From Mycolicibacterium goodii (GTDB lineage: Bacteria > Actinomycetota > Actinomycetes > Mycobacteriales > Mycobacteriaceae), in assembly GCF_001187505.1 (NCBI RefSeq), contig NZ_CP012150.1, forward strand, positions 6,544,048 to 6,608,047: a DNA stretch of 64,000 bases, written 5' to 3'. The first letter of the stretch is position 1. The number at the start of each line of letters is the position of its first letter. The position numbers and the translations under genes are program-made. Positions 47,971 to 57,842 of the stretch are shown one piece after another. Under the pieces are notes generated by a model that was not told where the DNA came from, did no database searches, and worked only from the letters and a program-made list of their open reading frames with translations.

Positions 47971-49995
47971 ATGCGCTATGTCGTTACCGGCGGTACCGGG
48001 TTTATCGGCCGACGAGTGGTGTCGCAGATCCTGGCCCGTGACGCCGCAGCCGAGGTGTGGGTGCTGGTCCGCCGCGAATCGCTCACCCGCTTCGAGCACC
48101 TCGCCCACGACTGGAGTGAGCGGGCGAAACCACTGGTAGGGGACCTCACCGCGGACAACCTTGGGCTCACCGACACCGACGTCACCGACCTCGGGGAGGT
48201 CACGCACGTGGTGCACTGTGCGGCGATCTACGACATCACCGTCGACGAGGCCGGGCAGCGTGCCGCCAACGTCGACGGCACCCGGGCGGTGGTTGCTCTT
48301 GCGCGTCGCCTCGGCGCCACGTTGCACCACGTCTCCTCGATCGCGGTCGCAGGCAACCACCGCGGCGTGTTCACCGAGGATGACTTCGACGTCGCGCAGG
48401 ACCTGCCGACGCCGTACCACCAGACCAAGTTCGAGGCCGAGATGCTGGTGCGCGCGGCCACCGACGTGCCGCACCGGATCTACCGCCCCGCCGTGGTGGT
48501 GGGCGATTCGCGCACCGGCGAGATGGACAAGGCCGACGGGCCGTACTACTTCTTCGGCGTGCTGGCGCGTCTGGCGGCGCTGCCGAAATTCACGCCCATG
48601 GCCCTACCGGACACCGGGCGCACCAACGTCGTTCCGGTCGACTTCGTCGCCGAAGCGCTGGTCCACCTGATGCATGTCGAGGGCCGTGACGGGCAGACGT
48701 TCCACCTCACCTCGCCGAATACCGTTGGGCTGGTCGACATCTACCGCGGCGTCGCCGCGGCCGCGGGCCTGCCCCCGCTGCGCGCCACCCTGCCGCGCGC
48801 CACCGCGGCGCCGGTGCTCAACGTACGGGGACGCGCCAGAACCGTGCGCAACATGGTTGCGACGCAGCTCGGCATCCCCGGCGAGGTGTTCGACGTCGTC
48901 GAACTGCGACCGACGTTCACCGCGGACAACACCGACAGCGCGCTGCGCGGCACCGGGATCGCGGTGCCGGAATTCGCCTCGTACGCGCCGAAACTGTGGC
49001 GGTACTGGGCCGAGCACCTCGACCCGGACCGGGCCCGGCGAGACGATCCGGCGGGCCCGCTGGTCGGCAAACACGTCATCATCACGGGCGCGTCGAGCGG
49101 GATCGGCCGTGCCTCGGCCATCGCGGTCGCCGAGCGGGGCGCAGTCGTGTTCGCGCTGGCCCGCAACGGCGAGGCGCTCGACGAGCTGATCGCCGAGATC
49201 CGGGCCAACGGCGGGCAGGCACACGCGTTCACGTGTGATGTCACCGATTCGGCGTCGGTCGAGCACACCGTGAAGGACATCCTCGGCCGGTTCGATCACG
49301 TCGACTATCTGGTGAACAACGCCGGGCGCTCGATCCGCCGGTCCGTGGTGAACTCGACCGATCGGCTGCACGACTACGAACGCGTCATGGCGGTCAACTA
49401 CTTCGGCGCGGTCCGCATGGTGCTGGCGCTGCTGCCGCACTGGCGTGAGCGCCGCTTCGGCCACGTGGTCAACGTGTCGAGCGCGGGAGTCCAGGCGCAC
49501 ACGCCCAGGTACAGCGCGTACCTGCCCAGCAAGGCCGCGCTGGACGCGTTCGCCGACGTGGTGTCCGGCGAAACCCTGTCCGACCACATCACTTTCACCA
49601 ACATCCACATGCCGCTGGTGAAGACGCCGATGATCGCGCCGTCACGCAGGCTCAACCCGGTGCCGCCGATAAGCGCCGAGCATGCCGCGGCCATGGTGGT
49701 GCGGGGCCTGGTCGACAAGCCGCCGCGGATCGACACCCCGCTGGGCACATTCGCCGACTTCGGCACTTACCTCACGCCGCGGGTGGCGCGCCGTTTCCTG
49801 CACCAGCTCTACCTGGGGTATCCCGATTCGGCGGCCGCCCGCGGGCTGGCACCGGCCGAGCCCGGGCCGTCCGCCGCCTCACCGGAGCGCCGGCCGAAGC
49901 GGCCCACCCGAAGCCGCCGCGGCGTGCGCGTGCCGCGGGTGGTGGGGCGTCCGGTCCGGCGTGCCGTGCGGGCGCTGCCCGGGGTGCACTGGTAG
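47971..49995 (+). CDS. Two-domain SDR, probable fatty acyl-CoA reductase
   Basis: 674 residues made of two Rossmann enzymes. The N-terminal extended SDR/male-sterility-type domain has YVVTGGTGFIGRRVV, YHQTKFEAE with catalytic Tyr/Lys, and NVVPVDFVAEALVHL; it would reduce an acyl-CoA to aldehyde. The C-terminal classical SDR has VIITGASSGIGRAS, NNAGRSIRR and YSAYLPSKAALDAF. This matches Rv3391 (acrA1) beside iunH in M. tuberculosis. The ATG at 47971 is chosen; ATG 47962 is also possible. The basic C-terminal tail is unstructured. Confidence 0.85.
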   Translation: MRYVVTGGTGFIGRRVVSQILARDAAAEVWVLVRRESLTRFEHLAHDWSERAKPLVGDLTADNLGLTDTDVTDLGEVTHVVHCAAIYDITVDEAGQRAANVDGTRAVVALARRLGATLHHVSSIAVAGNHRGVFTEDDFDVAQDLPTPYHQTKFEAEMLVRAATDVPHRIYRPAVVVGDSRTGEMDKADGPYYFFGVLARLAALPKFTPMALPDTGRTNVVPVDFVAEALVHLMHVEGRDGQTFHLTSPNTVGLVDIYRGVAAAAGLPPLRATLPRATAAPVLNVRGRARTVRNMVATQLGIPGEVFDVVELRPTFTADNTDSALRGTGIAVPEFASYAPKLWRYWAEHLDPDRARRDDPAGPLVGKHVIITGASSGIGRASAIAVAERGAVVFALARNGEALDELIAEIRANGGQAHAFTCDVTDSASVEHTVKDILGRFDHVDYLVNNAGRSIRRSVVNSTDRLHDYERVMAVNYFGAVRMVLALLPHWRERRFGHVVNVSSAGVQAHTPRYSAYLPSKAALDAFADVVSGETLSDHITFTNIHMPLVKTPMIAPSRRLNPVPPISAEHAAAMVVRGLVDKPPRIDTPLGTFADFGTYLTPRVARRFLHQLYLGYPDSAAARGLAPAEPGPSAASPERRPKRPTRSRRGVRVPRVVGRPVRRAVRALPGVHW

Positions 49996-50039
49996 TCGTC
50001 ATTTGAGCGGGATGTCCGCCGCGGCCTATCGTTGGCGGC

Positions 50040-51101
50040 GTGTCACCGATGCCCGTGTTCGCCGATGTCGACACCGGTGTCGACGATGCGATGGCCCTCG
50101 CCTACCTGCTTGCCAGCTCCGACGCCGATCTGGTCGGCATCGCGTCGACCGCGGGAAACATTGGGGTGCAACAGGTCTGCATCAACAACCTGGGCTTGCT
50201 CGAGCTGTGCCGGGCACCCGGCATCCCGGTGTCGTGCGGCGCGGAGCAACCGCTCAAGGCCCCGCTGCGCACCGCCGAGGACACCCACGGCCCCCAGGGT
50301 CTCGGCTACGCCCGACTCCCGGCCACCGACCGCACGCTCACGACGTACGACGCGGCCGAGGCCTGGGTCCGTGCCGCGCACGCACATCCCGGTGAGCTGA
50401 TCGGACTGGCCACCGGACCGCTGACCAACCTGGCCCTGGCCATGCGTGCCGAGCCCGCACTTCCCGCGCTGATGCGCCGACTGGTGATCATGGGCGGGGC
50501 GTTCGACTACAAGGGCAACACCACCCCGGTCGCGGAGTGGAACATCAGCGTCGACCCCGAGTCGGCCGCCGAGGTGTTCGGCGGGTGGGACGCCGCCTGG
50601 GGTGGCCGTGGGGACGATGCTGCGCCGGCCCACGTCCCGATCGTGCTCGGACTGAACCTCACCGAGAACGTCGCGATGACGCCGGCGCTGCTGAACCGGT
50701 TGGCGACGGCGGCCGGGTGCCCGTCGACGGCGATGAGTGTGCGGGATGAGCGCGGTACCCGGTCGACGGCGGCCAACCCGCTGATCCGTGTCCTCGAAGA
50801 TGCGATGCGCTTCTACTTCGAGTTCCACTTCGACACCGGTGACGGCTACCTCGCGCACCTGCACGATCCGCTGGCGGCCGCGGTCGCGCTGGACCCCGAG
50901 TTGGTGCAGTGCAGGCAGACGACCGTCGACGTCGAACTCACCGGCACCCTGACCCGCGGGATGACGGTGGCCGACTGGCGCGGGCACTGGGGACGGCGAC
51001 CCAACGCGCTCATCGGCCTGGAGGTCGACCCGACGGTGTTCTTCGACCGGTTCATCTCCCGAGTCGGCGCTTTCGCGCAGCGTCTCACTTCTCACTCATA
51101 G
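50040..51101 (+). CDS. iunH: Inosine-uridine-type nucleoside hydrolase
   Basis: 353-residue calcium-dependent ribohydrolase. The N-terminal DVDTGVDDAMAL is the invariant Ca-binding/active-site cluster, and VIMGGAFDYKGNTTPVAEWNI (seen in parts) provides ribose contacts. It cleaves nucleosides to base and ribose for salvage; base preference cannot be told. The start is GTG 50040 or ATG 50049. The gene follows the acyl-CoA reductase as in M. tuberculosis (Rv3391-Rv3393). It overlaps the convergent imuB stop by 10 bp. Confidence 0.9.
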   Translation: MSPMPVFADVDTGVDDAMALAYLLASSDADLVGIASTAGNIGVQQVCINNLGLLELCRAPGIPVSCGAEQPLKAPLRTAEDTHGPQGLGYARLPATDRTLTTYDAAEAWVRAAHAHPGELIGLATGPLTNLALAMRAEPALPALMRRLVIMGGAFDYKGNTTPVAEWNISVDPESAAEVFGGWDAAWGGRGDDAAPAHVPIVLGLNLTENVAMTPALLNRLATAAGCPSTAMSVRDERGTRSTAANPLIRVLEDAMRFYFEFHFDTGDGYLAHLHDPLAAAVALDPELVQCRQTTVDVELTGTLTRGMTVADWRGHWGRRPNALIGLEVDPTVFFDRFISRVGAFAQRLTSHS

Positions 51102-52675
51102 GCACCCTCCAGATACCACCGCCGCTGCCGGTAACACAGCAGCAGCGCCAGCGCGTCCTCACCGTCACCGAGCAGCACCTGCGCCCGCGCCGTACGACCC
51201 GTGCCGCGGTTCTCCGGATCCCACCACCGCTCGTCGACCGGCCATGGCCCGGCCCACCAGCGCAGGACTCCGTCGCGTCTTCCGGCACCTGACAGCCGCG
51301 ACGGATCGGACGAGAACAGTCCCCGGCTGGTCACCCGAACCGGGTTGCCTTGTGCATCAAGCAGTTCCACCGGATCATCGAGCAGCACGGTCGGCGACGG
51401 CTCGGGCAGCTGACCGGGCCACGGCTGACGCGGGTCGGCCTGGGGCACCGGCTCGTCCCCCAGCGCGGTGAACGTGATGCGCTCCGCCGGGCCCCGCCCA
51501 CCGCTGAGCACCGGCACCTGCACGGCCTCCGGCCCGAGCAGCCCCTGCACGCGCACCAGGGCGCGCCTGGCCCGCAGCCGGTCCTCTTCTCCGATACCGC
51601 CCCACAACGGCAACTGCAGCGCCGCCGACGACACCACCTCCACCGGCCGCAGCCGCAGCACCGTGATCGGCGCGCTGGGCCGGTCGCCGGTGCGACGGTT
51701 CAGCCAGCCGTCCAACTGCCAGCGCACCCGGTCGGCGGTGGCGTCCTCGGTCAGCGGTTCTGCGCATCGCCAGACCCGTTCCAGTTGTTCACCGTTGGCG
51801 GTGACCGCATGGATGGCCAGCCTGGTGCAGCCGACACCGGCCGCCTCCAGGCTGCGGTGCAGGGTGACCGCGAGTGAGCGTCCCGCGAAGGCCGCGGCGT
51901 CCACCCGCTCGATCGGTGGATCGCAATCCAGCACCGCGTCGAGTTCGGCGGCCGGGTCCCGTCCGGAGGGCGCCCGGGCCGGCTCACCGCGCGCGAACCG
52001 GTGGGCGACGACCGCGTCGTCGCCGAACCGCGAGGCCACATCGGTACGCGACAGCGCCGCGAACTGCCCCAGGGTGCGAATACCCATGCGCCACAACAGA
52101 TCCGCCAGAGCGTCGCGATCCGGTGCGGCCAGTGCGGGTTCGGTGGCCAGCTGGCGGATGGACAGGTCGGACAGAAACGACGCGTCCTCCCCCGGCGCGA
52201 TGATCCGTCCGGCCCTGGCCGCGAAGACCGCGGTGGACAGTTGATCGGCGATGCCGACCTGACACTCCACCCCGGTGGCCGCCACCGCATCCACGAGGCG
52301 TTCGGCCGCTGCGTCTTCGGATCCGAAGTACCGGGCCGCGCCGCGCACCGTCAACACCAACAGACCCGGCCGCAGCACCTCTGCACGCGGCACGAGCTCG
52401 TCGACCGCGGCGGTCACCCGCTCGAAATGTCTGGCGTCCCTGGCCGGATCCGCCGTCACGACATGCAGATCCGGGCAGCGGGCCTGCGCCTCCCGCCTGC
52501 GCAGACCCCGGCGCACCCCGACGGCACGCGCCGCAGCCGAACACGCGATGACCCGGTTGGCCAGCGTGACCGCGATCGGGGCAGTCGGCGGCAGACCCGC
52601 CGCACCGGCCGCGGCGACCGCGGGCCAGTCCATGCACCACAGGGCGAGCACCCGGGAACCCACGGGCATGGTCAA
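51092..52675 (-). CDS. imuB: ImuB, inactive Y-family polymerase and mutasome hub
   Basis: 527 residues of the DinB/UmuC fold. The catalytic first motif of active Y-family enzymes (DMD in a DMDxFxA context) is replaced by WCMDWPA, so polymerase activity is not expected. A beta-clamp-binding QLPLW motif sits after the little-finger domain (about residue 355), and a long C-terminal region binds partners. Known role: connects DnaE2, ImuA' and the clamp for damage-induced mutagenesis. The start ATG 52675 overlaps the imuA' stop (ATGA). Confidence 0.93.
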   Translation of the reverse strand: MTMPVGSRVLALWCMDWPAVAAAGAAGLPPTAPIAVTLANRVIACSAAARAVGVRRGLRRREAQARCPDLHVVTADPARDARHFERVTAAVDELVPRAEVLRPGLLVLTVRGAARYFGSEDAAAERLVDAVAATGVECQVGIADQLSTAVFAARAGRIIAPGEDASFLSDLSIRQLATEPALAAPDRDALADLLWRMGIRTLGQFAALSRTDVASRFGDDAVVAHRFARGEPARAPSGRDPAAELDAVLDCDPPIERVDAAAFAGRSLAVTLHRSLEAAGVGCTRLAIHAVTANGEQLERVWRCAEPLTEDATADRVRWQLDGWLNRRTGDRPSAPITVLRLRPVEVVSSAALQLPLWGGIGEEDRLRARRALVRVQGLLGPEAVQVPVLSGGRGPAERITFTALGDEPVPQADPRQPWPGQLPEPSPTVLLDDPVELLDAQGNPVRVTSRGLFSSDPSRLSGAGRRDGVLRWWAGPWPVDERWWDPENRGTGRTARAQVLLGDGEDALALLLCYRQRRWYLEGAYE

Positions 52676-53379
52676 CCGCCTACCGCACGTACCGGCCCGA
52701 GGGCCCGCCCCCTGCTGCGCATCGTCAACCGGACCCGGCCGATCCGGCCGCGACCCGGCGTCGGCTCACCCCGGCCCGCACCGGTCACCTCGTACCCACA
52801 GACCCTGGCCTCCAGCCGGGCCGATGACCCCTGCCAGTCCCCGTCGGCCACCAGCAGGGTGCAGCCTTTCTGCCGGGCCCGTGCCGTCATCACCCGCGTG
52901 CGACTCGGCGGGACCGAGCGCCCGCCCAACCCGAGCACCACCAGGTCCATGCCGTCCATGAGCACCGAGGCCACCTCGACGGGGTCGGCGCCCGGATCGG
53001 GGATGACCGCGAGACGGCTCAGGTCGGCCCCCATCTCGACCGCCGCCAGCAGCCCGGCATCGGGCTGGCCGATGATGACGGCGTGACCACCGGCAGCCGT
53101 CACCGCCGCGACCATGCCCAGCGTCAACGACCTGGCGCCTCTCGCGACCGCGACCGTCCCGCGCGGCAACGTCCTGGGCAACTGCTCCGGCGCGGCGTCG
53201 TCCTGCGGTTCGGGACCCGACAGCAAAGGTTCTACGGGTGAGATGAGATCATCGGACCTCGGCACCCCGCGATGCGCGGGACCCACCTTGGCCGACACCG
53301 ACGCCATCTTGCGACGGAGATGTTCTACCTGCTCAGCGCGGGTCAGCCGGCGCACATCAAGGTCAGCCGCAGCTGTCAC
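52672..53379 (-). CDS. imuA': ImuA', accessory mutasome protein
   Basis: 235 residues related to the RecA/SulA-like ImuA group, ending in an Arg-rich C-terminus near residue 225. It is required with ImuB and DnaE2 for translesion synthesis in mycobacteria. The start is GTG 53379, chosen because GGGAGG lies 7 bp upstream; GTG 53394 is less likely. An SOS box is centred 45 bp upstream of the start. Co-translated with imuB. Confidence 0.88.
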   Translation of the reverse strand: MTAAADLDVRRLTRAEQVEHLRRKMASVSAKVGPAHRGVPRSDDLISPVEPLLSGPEPQDDAAPEQLPRTLPRGTVAVARGARSLTLGMVAAVTAAGGHAVIIGQPDAGLLAAVEMGADLSRLAVIPDPGADPVEVASVLMDGMDLVVLGLGGRSVPPSRTRVMTARARQKGCTLLVADGDWQGSSARLEARVCGYEVTGAGRGEPTPGRGRIGRVRLTMRSRGRALGPVRAVGG

Positions 53380-53415
53380 ACCAGCACCTCCCACACCAGC
53401 AGAATCCGATCATGT

Positions 53416-53431
53416 TCGAATGTATGTTCGA
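53416..53431. promoter_or_regulatory. LexA/SOS box of imuA'-imuB
   Basis: TCGAAT-GTAT-GTTCGA, one change from the mycobacterial consensus TCGAAC-N4-GTTCGA. It lies 37 bp upstream of imuA', in the expected place for LexA repression of the operon. Confidence 0.9.
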
Positions 53432-53766
53432 TTGCTCGAGTAAACACCGACCCACCGACACCGTCAAGCCGCCGATGACGCCCCGGCCACCACCCGGCCA
53501 CCACCCGGCCACCACCTCCAGGGCGCCCTTTCGACGCCTCCCGGATGCCCCTGTCGACACTCAGATCACGAGCGGGAGTACAGCCAGCAACAATGCCCCT
53601 GCGCCTGTTTCCGCAGTACGTTAAAGTCAGTGCACCAGAAACCCGCTTCGGGATGGGACTGGGCCACGCTTTGCGTTGCAAAGAGTGGGAATCCACCACG
53701 CTTCACTGACGGATTCACCGAAGGCCAACTCTTGACAACCCGGGGGACAGTGAGGACACCCAGACC
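53432..53766. other. Intergenic region imuA' / lipoprotein
   Basis: About 335 bp without a convincing gene. It contains the upstream side of the SOS promoter, a small perfect hairpin (CTTTGC 53669-53674 / GCAAAG 53678-53683) and a TTGACA box (53732-53737) that may be the -35 for the lipoprotein, although no good -10 follows. Repetitive CACCCGGCCAC sequence lies at about 53490-53515. Confidence 0.5.
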
Positions 53767-54054
53767 ATGAAACAGTTGACCCGTCGGCTCACCGTCATTG
53801 CAGGCGGTGCGGCAGTCATCGGGATGATCTCGTTCACCGCGGCGTGCGGTACCGAGGAAGAAGCTCCCGAGACCACCACGCCGACCACCACCACGACGAC
53901 GACCACGTCGCCGGCAGAAACCCCGGCCCCGCCGCCACCGGTCGAACCGACCGAGAAGTCGATCAACCCCACCGGCGGCAACCTGTTCACGCCTTCGGTG
54001 AAGGCGCCCGGTCCGCAGACCGCCATCCCGGGCAACCGCGAGAACACCGGATAG
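53767..54054 (+). CDS. Small Thr/Pro-rich lipoprotein
   Basis: 95 residues. The signal peptide ends in a lipobox FTAAC with the lipidated Cys at residue 27. The mature part is a Thr-rich tract (eight consecutive Thr) then Pro-rich sequence, as in surface-exposed, possibly O-glycosylated mycobacterial lipoproteins. No enzymatic domain. It precedes the sedolisin gene by 37 bp on the same strand, so the two may be related. Function unknown. Confidence 0.75.
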   Translation: MKQLTRRLTVIAGGAAVIGMISFTAACGTEEEAPETTTPTTTTTTTTSPAETPAPPPPVEPTEKSINPTGGNLFTPSVKAPGPQTAIPGNRENTG

Positions 54055-54091
54055 TCGACGCTCGACACCACTGACCTGAAGCCGCTGCAGT

Positions 54092-55759
54092 ATGGCTGGT
54101 AAACGACGTCACGTCGGCGTATCCGTTCACAACACCGGCGGCTTCAGGCATTGGTACTCAAGGCATTGGTATACGCACTGGTCGCTGGTGCTGATCATGA
54201 TCGGCGCACTGCTGGTCGCCGATTTTCGGATTGCATCGGGACCGGACGGGCACGGGCCGGCTGAGATAGCCGGCCCGTACGCTCATCTGCTCGCTGCCTC
54301 AACCGATCTCGGCCCCTCCGACAGCGGGCCCGTTCAGCTCACCGTGACCCTCGACGGGTCCCCCGACGCGTTGACGAGGTGGGCGCGCGAACACGGGCTT
54401 TCGGTACGGTGGCGCCCCGGTGACCGGTGGGCGATCGTCGAGGGCCCACCCGCCGCCATGGCCACCGCCTTCGAGGTGGACATCCACGACTACCGCGGCA
54501 GACGCGGTCAGGAGTTCTACGCCTCGCCGCAGCAGCCGTCGATTCCCGAACCGGTGCGCGCAGAGGTCACCGAGGTGGGCCGGATCCTCGGCTACACCCC
54601 GTACCGGATGAACATCCCCGACCTGCAGCACCTGCCCGCCGAGGTGCCCGACCGCGGGCTCACGCCGCAGTTGCTGCGCAACACCTACAACCTGCGCAGC
54701 CTGGCCGAACAGGGGTTCACCGGCAAGGGCCAGACGATCGTCATCTTCGCCTTCGACGGGTTCGATCAGGCCGATCTCGACACGTACGCAACCACATTCG
54801 GACTGCCCCGGTTCACCCCGATCCTGATCGGCGGACAGCCGAGCGCACCGCGCGGCGAAACCACCATGGATCTGCAGGTGGCCCACGCCATCGCCCCCGA
54901 CGCCCAGAAGGTCGTTGTCAATGCCCGCCCCACCGTCCAGGGTGACGGCGCCTACGTGAAGATCGGGCAGATGCTCGAAGACGCCGACCGGCAGTTTCCC
55001 GGTGCGGTGTGGAGCTTTTCGATCGGCTGGGGCTGCGACAAGCTGATCACCGCGGCCGACCTCGCGCCCGTCCGCACGGCACTGGCCGCCGCACATGCCC
55101 GCGGCACCACCGCCTTCAACGCCAGCGGTGATCTCGCGGGCCTGGAATGCAAAGGCGGACAGGACTGGTCATCCGCGCCGGGGGACGACGACATCGGCCT
55201 GGATTCGGTCGCGTCGCTCCCGGAGATCACCGATGTCGGCGGTACCACGCTGTCCACCACGGCCGACGGCGCCTGGCTGGCCGAGCAGGCCTGGTTCGAC
55301 GTCCCCCTGTCGCAGGGCACCGGCGGCGGCGTCTCGGCACTGTTCGACCGGCCCGCCTGGCAGCAGGGGCTCTCCGCCCCGGACGACGGCAGCGTGCAAC
55401 GCAGGTTGACCCCCGACATCGCCGCGGTGGCCGATCCGTTCACGGGCGTGAAAATCGTTCTGAACAACCAGGTTCTGGTGGGTGGCGGCACATCCCAGGC
55501 CGCTCCGCTGTGGGCAGGTATCGCCGCGGTCATGAACCAGTACCTCATCGCCAACGGCGGCCGGGCGATCGGTGATCTCAACCCGATGCTGTACCAGATC
55601 GCACGTGGCGCACCGCTTCCGGCGTTCCGCGATGTCACGCTCGGCGGCAACGCCGTGGCCACCGCGGGACCCGGCTACGACCTGGTCACCGGCCTCGGCA
55701 CCCCCGACACCGAGAACCTGGTGAAAAACCTTCTCGTGCTACAGAAGGCGAACCCATGA
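54092..55759 (+). CDS. Sedolisin (S53) peptidase with prodomain and N-terminal anchor
   Basis: 555 residues. An uncleaved membrane segment (about 31-43) is followed by a pro-kumamolisin activation domain (about 75-190) and a subtilisin-like acid-peptidase domain. The Glu-Asp-Ser triad is present: E256 and D260 in ETTMD, S468 in GGTSQAAPLWAG, with oxyanion Asp347 in NASGDLAG. The C-terminal calcium-site sequence AGPGYDLVTGLGTPD is intact. It should be an externally facing endopeptidase active at low pH. The stop overlaps the next gene (ATGA). Confidence 0.88.
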   Translation: MAGKRRHVGVSVHNTGGFRHWYSRHWYTHWSLVLIMIGALLVADFRIASGPDGHGPAEIAGPYAHLLAASTDLGPSDSGPVQLTVTLDGSPDALTRWAREHGLSVRWRPGDRWAIVEGPPAAMATAFEVDIHDYRGRRGQEFYASPQQPSIPEPVRAEVTEVGRILGYTPYRMNIPDLQHLPAEVPDRGLTPQLLRNTYNLRSLAEQGFTGKGQTIVIFAFDGFDQADLDTYATTFGLPRFTPILIGGQPSAPRGETTMDLQVAHAIAPDAQKVVVNARPTVQGDGAYVKIGQMLEDADRQFPGAVWSFSIGWGCDKLITAADLAPVRTALAAAHARGTTAFNASGDLAGLECKGGQDWSSAPGDDDIGLDSVASLPEITDVGGTTLSTTADGAWLAEQAWFDVPLSQGTGGGVSALFDRPAWQQGLSAPDDGSVQRRLTPDIAAVADPFTGVKIVLNNQVLVGGGTSQAAPLWAGIAAVMNQYLIANGGRAIGDLNPMLYQIARGAPLPAFRDVTLGGNAVATAGPGYDLVTGLGTPDTENLVKNLLVLQKANP

Positions 55760-57003
55760 CCCAACCACCCGATGACGGTGCCAACCCAGACGGTGCCAAC
55801 CCGGATGCCAACCCGGACGAGGTTCCGGTGACCGAGTGCCGCGTCTGCAAGGTCGACGTGCCCAAGGGTAAGTACTGCGGCCTGTGCGGGGTCCACCTCG
55901 ACAAGGAGCCCGGGGACGGCCCGGAGTGGTTGCGCGTCACCGCGTCCTGCGTCGCACCCGAAGAGCATCTGCTGAAGCCGGCGATCACCAGTTCGCTGTT
56001 CCCGCACCTGTCGCACCGGTCGCGCATCCCGTTCCGGATCGCGATGGCAGTGTTGGTGATCGCGCTGGTGGTGTGCGCGTATCTCCGGTTGCCCTCGGCG
56101 CTGATCGCGGTCGCCGCGCTCGGACTGCCGCTGTTGTTCCTCATCTACCTGCAGGAGTCCGACGCGTTCAGCGATCTGCCCAAGAGCACGCTGGTGTTGA
56201 CGGCCGCGCTGGGCATCGCGCTCGGAATCGGCTGGGTGTTGCTCACCGGCACCATGATGGCCAGGTCCTATGGCGTGCCGCTGGGCTCGGGCATCACCGG
56301 ATATCGGCTGCTGCGCAACGGACTCGGCGTCCCCATCGGCGGTCTGCTGCTGATGGTGGTGCCCGCGGTGGCCATCCGGCTGCTGCGGCCACCCACGCGG
56401 GAATCGCTGGACGGGTTCATGATCGGCGCGCTGGGCGCAACGGCGTTCACCGCGGCCGCCACGCTGACCCGGCTGGCTCCGCAGCTCACCACCGGCATGG
56501 TGGCCCGCAACCGGCCGATGTCCGGACTGTTCGTCGAGGCCGGCATCCGTGGTTTCGCCGTGCCGCTCACCGCGGCCGCCGTGGGCGGTCTGATCGGTGC
56601 GGCACTGTGGTTCACCCGCCCGCCGAGCAAGGTCCACCAGCATCCCGGCTATGTGCGGGCCGTGATGTTGGGATGCGGGCTCATCGTCGTCCTCGTCTAT
56701 GCCGGCCTGGGGTTGATCGACGTCGCGCGGGTGCCGCAGTGGATCCAGTTGGCCGTGCATGTGGCGGTGGCGCTGGTGGCGATGTTCGCGCTGCGCGTCG
56801 GCCTGCACCTCGCGTTGCTGCACGAGGCCCACGACGAGATCGCCTCGGACAAGCCCATTCTCTGCCCGCGCTGCGGCCACGTGGTTCCGGACATGGCGTT
56901 CTGCGCGCACTGCGGTGCGGCCACGCACGCGTCGTCGCGGTCCTCCCGCAGCGAGCGGCGGGAGAACCGGCCGGTCCGGCAGCGGAGGGCCGACGCCGGA
57001 TGA
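55756..57003 (+). CDS. Membrane protein with zinc ribbons at both ends
   Basis: 415 residues. The N-terminal cytosolic zinc ribbon has CRVCKVDVPKGKYCGLCG (residues ~28-45), about seven or eight transmembrane helices fill residues 90-350, and a second C-terminal ribbon has CPRCGHVVPDMAFCAHCG (about 373-390). No known family was recognised. It overlaps the sedolisin gene and the next gene, so the three are translated together. Ribbon pairs suggest protein or nucleic-acid contacts; function unknown. Confidence 0.72.
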   Translation: MTQPPDDGANPDGANPDANPDEVPVTECRVCKVDVPKGKYCGLCGVHLDKEPGDGPEWLRVTASCVAPEEHLLKPAITSSLFPHLSHRSRIPFRIAMAVLVIALVVCAYLRLPSALIAVAALGLPLLFLIYLQESDAFSDLPKSTLVLTAALGIALGIGWVLLTGTMMARSYGVPLGSGITGYRLLRNGLGVPIGGLLLMVVPAVAIRLLRPPTRESLDGFMIGALGATAFTAAATLTRLAPQLTTGMVARNRPMSGLFVEAGIRGFAVPLTAAAVGGLIGAALWFTRPPSKVHQHPGYVRAVMLGCGLIVVLVYAGLGLIDVARVPQWIQLAVHVAVALVAMFALRVGLHLALLHEAHDEIASDKPILCPRCGHVVPDMAFCAHCGAATHASSRSSRSERRENRPVRQRRADAG

Positions 57004-57734
57004 CCACCACCACACCCACGGAGTTCTTCCCCGGGTACGCGGTGCCCAGGGGCACCTACCGGGCCGAACCGACACACAGGCCGTCGCTGTGGAAGGTGCT
57101 GGCCGTGCTGTGCACCGGCATCGCGATCGTCGGCGGTGTCCTGGCGTGGATCGCGAGTTCGGTGAGCAAGCCGCCCGCTCGATACATGTGCCCACCGGAT
57201 TGCGGTGCACCACCGATGGGCGAACCGGTGGCCATCAACCCGGTGTTCACCGCACCCGACGGCAGCTTCTCGGTGTCGTACCCGATCGAAGGGTCGGCCT
57301 ACAACATCTCGACCGACAACACCGGCGTCACCGCGGAGTTCACCGCAGGCGACGGCGGAATGCTGCAGTTGTTCAGCCAGCCCGCCGACGGCAGGTCCCC
57401 GCAGGAGATCGCCAACACCCTTGTCGGGAAAACCTTCCCGGACACCAAGACGGCCTATGAAATTCCCAACGCCATGGTCGGCTACCAGCCCGGCTACGGG
57501 CTCGTCGCCGACTGCTGGCCCCAGGGTGCGACGGCCAGTTACGCGCGCATGCGGGTGATCGTCATGGTGGCCATCAAGAACGACCTCGCCCTGATCGCCT
57601 CGGCGGTCGGACCGTTCCACGAATTCGGGCCGAACTTGGGTGCCAGCAAGCCCTCCGGGGCGAACCTGCAGCTCGCCCTCGACATGGGCAAGTACGTCAA
57701 CAGTTTCCGCTGGCGCGGCGACCCACCCCGCTAG
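57000..57734 (+). CDS. Single-pass membrane protein with extracytoplasmic domain
   Basis: 244 residues. A Pro-rich N-terminus leads to one transmembrane helix (about 32-53), then an extracytoplasmic region starting PPARYMCPPDCGAPPMG with two close cysteines that could bridge, and a beta-rich domain (FSVSYPIEGSAYNI, GMLQLFSQPADGRSP) resembling PsbP-like/lipoprotein folds seen beside secreted proteases. No catalytic motif. Last gene of the overlapping set. A palindrome split by an IS110 insertion follows. Confidence 0.7.
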   Translation: MTTTTPTEFFPGYAVPRGTYRAEPTHRPSLWKVLAVLCTGIAIVGGVLAWIASSVSKPPARYMCPPDCGAPPMGEPVAINPVFTAPDGSFSVSYPIEGSAYNISTDNTGVTAEFTAGDGGMLQLFSQPADGRSPQEIANTLVGKTFPDTKTAYEIPNAMVGYQPGYGLVADCWPQGATASYARMRVIVMVAIKNDLALIASAVGPFHEFGPNLGASKPSGANLQLALDMGKYVNSFRWRGDPPR

Positions 57735-57744
57735 TTTCTTCGGC

Positions 57745-57797
57745 CGAGCAGACGCAAAACTGCCCTTTTTCGCGCGAAAATGAGCAGTTTTGCGTCT
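57745..57797. terminator. Palindrome split by the IS110 insertion
   Basis: Left arm CGAGCAGACGCAAAACTG (57745-57762). The right arm begins at 57785 but stops after CAGTTTTGCGTCT (57785-57797), where IS110 DNA starts. The missing GCTCG resumes at 59109-59113 on the far side of the element. Removing the element gives a perfect 18-bp arm. Original terminator role inferred from its place between convergent genes and its relative at 31.8 kb. Confidence 0.8.
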
Positions 57798-57842
57798 CAG
57801 TGTCAGTCTGGATTTTGCCGCGTTGCGGTGGTTGGGTCTGGA

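Noticed and set aside
51092..52675. ImuB as an active DNA polymerase IV
   Set aside because: The first catalytic motif is WCMDWPA and not the active DMDxFxA type. Pairing with imuA' marks it as ImuB.
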